Shown here: positions 48,986 through 59,900 of the stretch, piece by piece
Layout of the letters: each line of letters begins with the position of its first letter
Position numbering within the stretch: the stretch's first letter is position 1
Assembly: GCF_901933205.1 (NCBI RefSeq)
Contig: NC_044572.1
Span: 91,292,965 to 91,356,964 of the forward strand
DNA: 64,000 nucleotides
Direction: 5' to 3'
DNA from: Camarhynchus parvulus
Taxonomy: Eukaryota; Chordata; Aves; Passeriformes; Thraupidae
Made by a program: the position numbers and the translations under genes
Notes under the pieces: model-generated
Seen by the model: the letters and a program-made list of their open reading frames with translations, nothing else
Databases searched by the model: none
What the model was told of the DNA's origin: nothing

Positions 48986-51157
48986 TCTTGTGTGGTGCTT
49001 TACTGGCTGTAAATATCTAAGCAATTAAACAATCCAGAATATTAAAATACCAAGTGAGGAGAGGAAAAGTTCTGATGATAATGGCTGTATTTTCAATGAA
49101 GGGGCTGTACTGACCTGCTCCAATTTCCTGGAACTAAGATTGTTATGCTGCCCACGAGGTTGTGGTAAAAGGACAGGAATGTTAAAAACCTTTCAGAATC
49201 AGAGAGGACTAGGTCTAGACTGGTATCTGAGTTTGTCAGTCCTAAATTTTTATCTGTATGTATGTTACCATTAGTCTCTGGGTATTTTGGTTTTTTTTTT
49301 CCTTCTGGGTCCCTGCCTTCCTGGCAGACACTGTTCAAACAATCATTGCAAATTTTCTGTTACTCTCTTTGCCTGGCTTGTGCCTTACTTACTGTGTAGT
49401 CTGTGAATTCTGCTCTGAAGCAGGAATTACCATTTTCCTTGTGGCATTCTGTTATGGGCTTTTCTCAATGAACCTTCAAGCTGCTGGGTGAGGTGAACAT
49501 ACAGTAACTGTGAGATGGCAGAGTATCTCTTGATTTGTGCTGCCTTGCTGGAGATTACTGGATTTGTACACTTACTGCACAGTCTGTACGTCTGTGACTT
49601 GGGCCCCAGGGTTCAGTGTCCTTGGAAGCAAGTTTGTTCTCTGGACAGGTGGAACGCTGGGTTCAGGTTTACTTAGGAAAGTGCCCCAGCCTATGCAGTC
49701 ACTGCTCAGGACCATTTTGCCTCTCAGCTCGACGCCACTGGCTCAGTTATTGACAGAGGACATGACAGAGTTAGTGACATGGTCCTGAGCAGCTGTGGCA
49801 AAGGTTGTTCCCACAACAGGCTCCTGACTCAAGCCCCTGCAGCGCCAGGCACAGCCGATTTCTAGGGATCATTTCTGAGGACAGAGTTGCTGGTACTACA
49901 CGAAGCTACAGCTGACTAAGCAACTGCAGAGTTGGGAGCTAGAACAATATTGCAAAGCTTTATTTACAGCTATACTTTGTTGGTTTTGTGAATCTGCATT
50001 TTGGAGTGCACATAAAATGCTTGAAAGCCAGGTCTTCTGCCCCAATCTCCATGTCATCACAAATCAAGGATTTTTGGCAGCTGAGTCATACTGCCTTCCA
50101 GCTGAAATCAAAAGATGTGAGCAGGGTGTGGTTTTAAGGCTGACACTTATTATCTGCAGGTTGTATTATGGAGGAGTTCTGGCACCTGAAACTTTAGTCA
50201 ATTCTTACATGATACCTGCAAGTACTTACCTTACTCCTCTGAGGTTCCTATTTTTCCTTGAGATTCTTGGAGGAATGGGATTTATAACTGCTGTTTGGTG
50301 GAAGACATCTGAACTTCTTTTTCTGAAGTGAGATGGTCATCATCCACCCAGCAGTCCACTGGCTGGTGCATTCAGCTAGGAAGTGCAAGAGATGAACCTC
50401 CTCTGCCCTTCCTTAATTCAAGTTTGCTTTTAAGGTTAAGGACTTGCTCCCAGAACTTTGGCATCCCCAGCACAAGGCTGAGGGTTAGATGTAACAGTTT
50501 TATGACAGTTAGATGCTCAAGTAATTTTGGTGCATTCATTGGAGTTGACCTGATTCTCCTGAGTTCTTGATGACCACTGACCCAGCTGCACCAGTGCTCG
50601 AGTCCGTTTTCTCTTTGCAGGCCGGAGGTTGAACAGCTAAAGCTGAGCTGGGCTTGCCCATTCTGCTGAGGGGCATTTGAGCCTTTACCTGGGAAAGCCA
50701 AGTACTTGTCAAAATCCAACTTGTGTTTCAAATTGAGCCCTTCCACTCTGATCATCTGCATCTGTGGTTTTAACCATTTGGTGCTCAACTTCCCACTCCC
50801 TTTAAAACTTCTCACAGCTTTTCCAGGAGAAGTTGTCAAAAATATTAGTGTTACCTCCTTAGGGAACAAAACCATTCCAAACTGTTCCACTGAGCTTGAG
50901 TCCATTTCTGAGCCACTGTGTGTGTATGAGTTACTGGATGCCTGTGACATTTTAGGAACTTCTATTAATTTCAGTCAATGTAAATATTTTGATAGCTGAA
51001 GTATGTGTTTGGGAACTCTTTACAGGATTCTTGTATCTTGGTAGTGCAATTATTTTAATAATATAAAAGTTGGGAGGGATTATTCTTTTAGATGCTGAAA
51101 TGAAATAAACCCTAGTATTCTCAGTAAATGCTCCAACCAGTCTCGTAGGCAAAAACT
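48986..51157. other. Intergenic spacer between convergent ERP44 and STX17
   Basis: No gene recognised. Open frames of 60-192 codons occur on both strands (longest minus 50372-50950) but have no recognisable domain and overlap on opposite strands without codon logic. A further plus-strand AATAAA lies near 51104. The left part could be an extended ERP44 3'UTR. Confidence 0.5.
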
Positions 51158-53712
51158 TTTATTTCATCTGAAAGAATTATTTATATCTTACAATTCTTCT
51201 GAGTAACATGCCTAGCAGTTTAATTGCTAGTTTGGTTACTCACATGCTGATGTTTCTTTGCATATGTAAATAATCCACCTATTTTAAAATATCATAGCTT
51301 AAATAACAGTCTCCCACATCTAGTGTGTACACAATGATTTCAAATTGCTTCCACAAGGATGCAAGGGGGAAGAATAGTTTCTGTAGTAGACATTTCATAA
51401 AATGAGTGCACACCAAGCTGAATTTGTATAAGCTGGGGCAGGAATTCAGTCTTATGAATTTAGATTGTCCTGGCATTATTCCAGTTTGGGTGGAGAGGAT
51501 GGAGTCCACAACATCGCTGATGTGGCTGTTGTCATTTAAATGCACAAGGTTTCACAGTATACAGCAGGAAAGCAGAGAGCACATTTGAAGATCATAGAAA
51601 AAATCAACCAGTTTCTGATTAAGAACACTTTTTCCTTAGTGTCCTTCCTTTAAATGTAGAAAATAAATATCAAAGGAATTAACAGCCTTACTATGAAGTT
51701 GTTACAAGCTCATTAACTTTGTTTACATCTGAAATAGATGCATTGAAAGGAAAGGGCTTTTTGCCTGTCAGAAGCAAATTAGCTGAATTACTCAGGTCAT
51801 GTTTTGCACTCCAGCTGATTTTACCAGTGCAGGCACCAAGGCTTTAACACATGCAGTTTTGACAATGTCTGCAATTACTTGTGAAAACTATTCTTGCAGA
51901 CATTGTTTCCCTGAATCTCAGACCTACTTAAAATAGACATAATGCTCTGGCTGATAGCAATTTCAGTATTTTAAAAGTAATAAGGAAGCACTGCTTACAA
52001 GAAGTTATTTGTGCTGTAACTAACAGTTGCTTACAATGTCTCTAGGCACAAAACCCCATCATCTGTCATTAGCAGATAGTGATTTCCAGTGATGATATCA
52101 AAGTACTGCTTATTGAAAGGGAGCTCTTTCTGTAGTACACTGCCCTGGACCATGTTCCCTGCTAGGAAGCCTTATCTCCATACTGACTTCACTGTGCACC
52201 TAAGAAAACAGATCAAGCAGAGCTCAGGATGAATTGACCAATCTAAAAACTTCAAAAAGCGGCTTCCCAACCTCAATTTCTGTTCCCCCAAAACAGCAGC
52301 AGCAGTAGTGTGGGAAGTGTCCTGAAAGGGTGGAGGTAGGACCATGTTCAGAACAGTAAATTATGTGACAATTTTACAATTATATGACAATAACAACACA
52401 TTAACACTTTTGCATTTAACAATCAAAGCTCCAGAAGCAAAAGGCTTCTTAAGGAGAGTAAGATAACAGGTGTCCACTATAAAAAGCAAGCAAAAGCACT
52501 GCCAGCATCTCACCCCATACAGGCTCCACAGCATGTCCCAAAATCTTCAAGAGGCTGAGCAGCTACACTGAAGTGTGGGTGGAAGCAGAAGTTTTGGCAC
52601 TGGAGAGCAATGCAAGAGTGCAGCTGCCCAAAGAGGCGTGGTTTATGCCATAAGCTCTATCAGCTTGACATTTCCAACCCTGTCCCCACCTCTGGGGCTG
52701 CCAGCTGGCACTGCCAGCATGAAGGGACCTCCCCCACTGCTTCTCTGCTGGCCTGGGCCTCACACCAGCCCTGAGGGACTCCCGTGGAGGGAGTGGGCCT
52801 GGCTGCAGCACTGCCCTCCAGGGAAGCTGTTCAGCTCTCCCACCAGGGCACTCTGGGCTCCAGAGAAGCAAAGGCAACATCCTGCAATAAGTGCTGCTTC
52901 CACGTGTGAGGCTTCAGGTCCAGAATGCCAGAGCTTGGCTCTTCATCCTGTAGAGTGTTCTCAGGACAAGCCAAGGAGCTGAACAGCTATGGAAAATTAT
53001 TACCCTCCAGTAGCAGTGCTGCAGGGTTGCTGCTTAGACTGTTCAATTCACAACTACACTTTGAGCCAGGTGGGGAGTTTACAAATCAACTGCCTTGCCT
53101 GGAAAGGGGAGAAGCTGCTTCCAGTGCTTATGTGATATATAGATGACTTTTTTCCACTTTGCTCACTCAACATTCTCACCTTTTCTTACAACAGCACATG
53201 CTTCCCTGTGTATTATTAAACAAGCATAGTCAGTCATATCCTGGGGAATAACAGGAAGAGTTTAGGAATCCACATAAATTAAGGTAAATTTAAAATACTA
53301 TGAGTGTGAAAGAATGATGGCATTTATTTCCTTTTCTTTGGAGCACTATAATAAAAGCTCCAGCTTCTCATGGCATTCATGGGAAAGCACTAGGATTTTC
53401 CAAGTATCTCTTTGCATTGTCTGCAAGACACTTTGTGCAAATTTGGCATGAAGCACCTGTCACCCATTATTACAGCTGTGAATATAGCTTACCTAAGAAT
53501 TATGTAATTAAAAGTTATCCGTATAATTTTCAAAGGACTGATGTGACCGTGTCTGAAAAGAGAAATTCTGACACGACTTTTTCAGTCCTCCCAAGGAACA
53601 GAACTGTCATCAAAATTCACACAACTCAGCCTTGTATATAAAGCATAAGGCTGCAAGTCTGTCATTAGCTCAGCTACTACACTGTTATTCCTGCCCATAA
53701 TGAATCTATACT
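51158..53712 (-). other. STX17: Probable STX17 3'UTR
   Basis: On the minus strand the STX17 stop is followed by non-coding sequence with AATAAA at 53328-53323 (about 390 bases past the stop) and a well-placed distal AATAAA at 51163-51158. Mammalian STX17 has a long 3'UTR, so the distal site is credible. The extent is inferred. Confidence 0.4.
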
Positions 53713-53952
53713 TCAGCTGGATTTTTTGGCACTTTGGTGAGAAAGCTCTGGACAGCTGGAAGAGACCTGCTCTATCATTTTTTGTTTTTTTCTTTGTATC
53801 AATTTTCCACCTGTGAAGCCCAAAATCCCACCACCAAGTGCAGCTGCAATTCCTGCTACTTTGAAGCCTGCAAGGAGACCAATAGGACCCCCCACCACTC
53901 CACCAATGACTGCACCTGCCACAGGCAGAGCTGCCAGCTTGTATTTTGCAGC
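53713..53952 (-). CDS. STX17: STX17 last exon, hairpin membrane anchor
   Basis: Acceptor (minus) TTTACAG|GCT, stop TGA at 53715-53713. Encodes AAKYKLAALPVAGAVIGG through KLIQRKKQ and ends AKKSS. Two hydrophobic glycine-patterned helices are separated by GFK; the Lys equivalent to human Lys254 is kept. The tail after the second helix diverges moderately from human. Confidence 0.97.
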   Translation of the reverse strand, partial: AAKYKLAALPVAGAVIGGVVGGPIGLLAGFKVAGIAAALGGGILGFTGGKLIQRKKQKMIEQVSSSCPELSHQSAKKSS

Positions 53953-56900
53953 CTGTAAAGGAAAAAAAAAAATAGTCAGAATACTTGCCTGTGGCGATGT
54001 GCATTTTCCCCTCACTGCTCTTGGCAATGACATGAATGCTCAGTGATAAATAAACTTTACAAATTAGTATTTAAAAAGTATGACAGAACATGCTAACACC
54101 AATTCAAAATCCTGTCTTGTGTATGCAGTTGTGAACCAAGTCCTTTAACGTGGTTCTAGCTGCTGTGTACACTGGGTGTTACCTGGTCACCATCCTTAAA
54201 TCAAATCAGAAGCTGAGGAAATGCTCAGATTTTTCAGTGATGGGTCTGACTGCAGCTTTGGGGTTTATTTAGCAACTGACATGGAACAGGATGGCAATGA
54301 CAGTTTATGATCAGGCTCTTGTTTAATGTTTATGTGATTCTTGTGAGCCAGTCACTGAGTGCACTTGTCTTTGCAGGTAAAACAAAGTAACCATCAGAAT
54401 AGTGTTTAAAAGGCCCCCCCCCAAATTAAATAATTGTATTTTCCAGCAGCCTGGATGCGATAGAAAATTACAAGAGAGATTGATTTTTTTTCCCCTGCTA
54501 CCTGTGGGTCATTTCTTCTTTATTTCCTTAATTGCTGGTTCCCTCAGCATTAAAGACGGCAGATCAATGGGGTTAATACAGAGGGTGGCTGGGAGGCAGA
54601 GCACCATTGATTCACCAGCAGGAGCAGATCCCTACCTTCCCCAAGTTTTTGGTTCCCTCTTCAACATTCGCAGCAGCACTGTTGACATGTTCTTCAATCC
54701 TGTCAATCTTCTCCTGCTGGGACTAGATGCAAAGGAATTATGAGTGAGGTAACCTGCTGGGAAGCAGCAGTGAGCCAATACACACCATTTTAATGCCTGT
54801 AATCAGGGCCCCACAGCAGCTTTCATCTGCACCCGGCAGCCTTAGTGGTGCTCCATGATTAGCATCTGCTAAACTCTGCTGAAGCTACAGACTAACTTCA
54901 ACAAAATCTAAACTATTAAGTAATAATATGGGGTGGATATTAAACAATGTCTTGCTGCAGTTAGAGAAAACAACTCAAAATGGTTTCTAAATCTTTCCTA
55001 TAGATAGAGGAATTCACAGTCCAAAAGGAAAAATAATCCAAAGTAGCCTGTTTTGTTTCCTGCTGAGTCTCACGTTCAAAAAAAATTCTATAAAGGGCAT
55101 TTATAAGATCAGTACTAACTCCAATATACAAAGCTGCATCAAAAAATCTAAGAAGTATTTAATTACGACATTACAGAACAATGACTTCAGATATAGTGAC
55201 AGCACAGAAAATACACTTGATGTTGCTCTGTATTTTACTGTTTGATTTTACAAAAACATTTCATCCTTTCTCCAAATGCAGTCAGTCAGGTTCCCCTGCA
55301 GTCTCTCTCAGGGAACACTGGAGCAGAAGATAAAGGGGTTTGTTTTTTCTTATTCTAATCTATGCAGGCTGTTTTATGTCACAAAATAATGAGATGGCTG
55401 ATGTTCAGCTTAAAATAAAAGGCATTCTGAACTTTTTGCCTCTTTCTAAGTCAGAAACTGATGAGTACACCAGCTCTGGTATTCATCTACAATGCAGTCC
55501 ACCCACCTTAAATGCTTGCTGTTATATCTAATGATGGTTAAGTGGAAAATCCAGTAAGTCCTGGGAACAGGACCTCTTCCTCTAACCTTCAGAATACTGC
55601 ATGAACATTTTTGCAGTTCCTCTCCAGTCTAATGGTTCTTGCTTGGGTATTTTTGTATAGATGAAGCAGCACATACTCAGCAGAAAAGATAAAAGCTAGG
55701 TTATTTATCCCTACTAACCCAATAGCAAGGAGATTAAGAACTCTCCTAGGAGATGAGAACTGTGCGTTTAAATTCCCTATGGCACAGGAAGAACTAACAT
55801 TGAGAACCGACATTTTGGCAATGCGGTGAGAGCAGAGAAAGGGCATGATAACAGTGAGGATTTTTCTAGCACGCCTGATTAAGTGAGAAAAGATACCTGA
55901 CAAACATATACCCTGTGCAGTAAGAGCTGTCACCACCATTACAATTAGAAATTGTAAAAACTAATAGGACCTGGGTAGAAGTCTGCAATCAACACAGCAA
56001 AGCTTCTGCTGAGGTTCAGCTTGTGGCCATGTGCACTGGCAGGAACATCGTAGCTGCTCCAGTGACATGAATTTGGGAGCAACTCCCAGCACCAGTGCTG
56101 AAAGAGGAGACTGTTACCTCCTCACAGTGTCACCTTGGCAGAGCCTGAATCACAGGAGAGATACACCCTCAGCTTTTTGTCCCCACCCAACCCCACCTAG
56201 GAGTTACCCATGCACCCTGTTTTTGTAGGAGACTCTGTAGGACAGAATGCAGAATTAATACTTACACAGACTAAGAGAGAAAACTCAGTCACCAACTGGC
56301 TGAGCTCAACCAAGTCCTGCAAATAAAAAAAAAATGTTAGTCTGTGATAGTTGCTAAAACAAAGAGCACCAACATGGCAAGGAGGGAGTTCCAACATACC
56401 CCTTCTAAACTTTCCCAGGACTCAGCTGCATTTTCTTCCTGAGGTATTTCCGGAAGGCGGGAGTAGATCTGGATCAAACTTTGGGAGCCATCCTTCACTT
56501 CTGTGTTATATAAAGTTTCTGAATGAGAAACATGATGTTTATAAATAAATGCACTGGACCAGGATGGCAGGTGGTGTGCAGAATTTCTGACTCCTGAAGT
56601 TTCTCAAGGGTAACCTAATACTTAAACTAATTCAAGCCAAGCAACAGCCCCAAAAATGATCATACAGGGAGATGCCTTACAGCACTACACAGTTTCTTAA
56701 AAGGATGTTATTGACAAAGAAATAGATTCATTTTTATCAGCACATTTCCACAACCAGTCCTGAAATGATACTAAATTATACTCCTGAATTCAAGGTAATT
56801 TAATTCATTTTGTATCGATCAGGCTGAGAAAACTGGGCTTGGGACAAAAACTTTTCATTTACGTACGACACATAAAAACACTGTGCTCCCAAAACTGAAC

Positions 56901-59900
56901 AGACAGTTACTCATTTTATGATTGATTATCATGCTATTGGTTTGATTTTCAGACATTGAGAACTAAAATATGCTGAAGGAAAAAGCTTTCAAAGCAAAAG
57001 CAGTGAAACCCAAGTAATGTGGTACCCAGCATTCCATGCTGGATCATTTGGGTAAATGGTACTGTGAGGATGGCAGACATTTGCAGCTCAGTGCTGTACA
57101 TGAGATATTCTCAAGTATGTTCCTCCCTAAGTCACCTGGACTGAATGCAGAAGGCATTTGGACAAAGTATGGTGTTAAAAACGGGGAATGACAGACAGCG
57201 AGTGGCACTGGGGAGAGCAGAGACATGAATGGGCTCACACAGCCCTCTTCCAGTCAGAGCCCGCTCCAGAGCCACTGCAGAGGTCATGGACATGCCTGTA
57301 ATTGCAGACAACAAAGTGAGTGGCGATAGAGAAAAGTAACAAACAAGTCTGGCTTGTTTGAGGATTGAGGAAGAGCTTGGGGGTCTGAAAGGCAGACTGT
57401 AGAAGGTGTACATGTAAACACAGTGCAAAGATCATCTCAATTCCAACAACTTCAATTTCTGAAGGGAGATGACTCCTTCAGCAGGACACTGGTGTTTCCT
57501 TCCTTGGGAAGGCGGTCCCAAGAGAAAGCTTATTATGGAGAAGGCTGGTTAGATACATCTAACAATACTAAAATGTAAATATTGTATTAAAATCTTTAGA
57601 TACAACGATTGTGCCAAGGTACGACAATAATATTATATAACTGTTACAACAACAGATATGTCCAATGGAAAACAAATAAATATAATCATATTCTTAAAAA
57701 AAAATCAGTGCATGCTTATTCATGGAATTAATTTAAGATAAAATAAAAATGATACATTTTCATAACATTTGTCCATTTCTCAACATTTTTATCCCAATAT
57801 CTCAAAACAGATGAAGGACCCAATCTTCCTACTCTCAGCTCAGCAGAAGTCTAACATGAATGAAATTGATATTTAGATATAATTACTAAGTGAGCAGAGT
57901 AACAAGAATGCACTAAGTGATTCAGGGGCTTGACTTGGGCTTGTTTTTCTTTTTAAGTATTTCTACCCCTTTTCCTTTAAGAATCCAGACACGGAAGGCA
58001 CTTCATGTTCTACAATCATCACCTGTTCTTCCTGAACATATTTTTGATTAATAACCTCAGATTAATTTAGGTTGTATACTCAGTTCTAAAATATTCCTTT
58101 CCCTTTTTCAATATAATTAATTATATATCCAAGCGTGTGCATGTTCTGGGAAAACTGTTCTGCCACATACTCTGACATTTATCACAGGTTCTGAGGGTTT
58201 TATTTCATTTCAATCCTACACAATCCTATTTCAAAATCAAGTTTCTTCTGCCCAGAAAGGTGTACTCTTCCCTAATCAACCATATGCATGCTAAGTTGGT
58301 TAAAATTAAAGTATTTATAATTCAAAAGCAAAATAAAAATCTCACTAAGCAAGGCTGCCTCCTCCCAAGACCTTGCTCTGCTCTGTTCCTAACAATCTCC
58401 GCCGACCTACTGTAGAAAAGCATATCCTTGAAAGTGTTGTAAAACCAAGGTTTTGCATGACACACATTCCAGAGAAATTAAAAATGTAAGTAGGTTTACA
58501 TGTTATCATTTTGTAGTAACTAAAAATCAGTGAGAAAAAATTCTGCATGAAAATTCTTCATTCACTTTAAGCTAAAGAACAGGAAGGGTAGGAGGTGGTC
58601 ACATTTGGGCTGAAAGTATGAGTAAGAAATTTATATTCACTACTTCACTTTTTATCAAGTCTAACCAATTTCAATAGAATTGAGAATGGAAGTGACTCTA
58701 CCAGTTCATTTATACAGCATCTCCACAGAAATACAATAATACAAAACACCTCTGCAGATTTCACAGAGGAGCCTTACACCTCATTACACTCGAGATAAAA
58801 ATCTAATGCTCTGGAAGATCCAATATGTTGCTTAAAAGATTTTAGTAATTTTAAGAGTAGAGTCTCACCTTTTGTTAATATTTGTTTAATATGCAATTAA
58901 ATTCCATTTCTATTGGCTCTCAGTTGAGGATGGTGAATGGGGGAAGGGACTGTATCATATCACTGACATGCCTTCTAAATGGGAGATTTGAATTTGTAAA
59001 CTCCTTCCTTCTCTACCAGATGGGAAGCAACATGCTACAAAGAACGGGCATGTATTGAACTTCCTTTGATTAAGATCAACAGCCAAGATTTGCTTTCAGG
59101 ACTGCAGCCTCTAAGCACAAAAGAATAGGCAATACACTGTGTCTGGGTTAGCAATTCAACAGGGCTGCTTGTGCAGGCAGGCAAACTTGAAAAAAAACCT
59201 GTTTAATTGTATTTAGTTGTCTGCCTGTCTGTTTCACTTTAAATGGGGGGGATTATTTCCACATTCCTGAGCAGACTTGCAAATGCCTCTCATTCCAGTA
59301 ATATTTTTTCTGTTCTTCTCATCTTCATCATTCTAATAAATTTATTTGTCCTTCTGAAGTGCTGTTATACTCAATATCCTCTGTAGTTCAAAGGTATTTC
59401 AGATTTCAGAAATAGTCTCGTTCTTTGAAATTAAACTCTAGTTTCCATTTGCTACCTATGTAATTGTGTAAAAAAGAGAAGCAGTAAGCCAGGATGAAGC
59501 CTTTCCAATGAAATATTGGAGTGTACTGAGAACAACTGCAGAAAGTCACCAACAGAAGAGGTATCTTAAATTTAGCTCTGATCATAACAGAGAAGAGTGC
59601 ACAAAGACTGAAAGTAATGGCTAATAAATATGAAGGGAATCACTGAATATTGAAGACAATGAGCTCTCCACAAAGGAGGTGTCAACAAATTGGGTAAAAT
59701 TATTAATAGAACTTATTTGGAAGAAGTTCCTAAAAGATAAAGAACTGCAGAACTGCTGGCAGACACTAAAAACAGGCTGTGCTGAAGAGGACATCAAATT
59801 GTCCTGATGCAGAGGAAGAAGTTTATGGTTTCAGCAAGAGCTCTTCAATGCCCTGGATGTCAAGAATTTGACATACAATATGAGTACAAGTTAAAATATA

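Noticed and set aside
50372..50950. 192-codon minus-strand frame in the ERP44-STX17 spacer
   Set aside because: No recognised similarity; plus-strand frames overlap it over most of its length. Probably chance, possibly a decayed unknown repeat.
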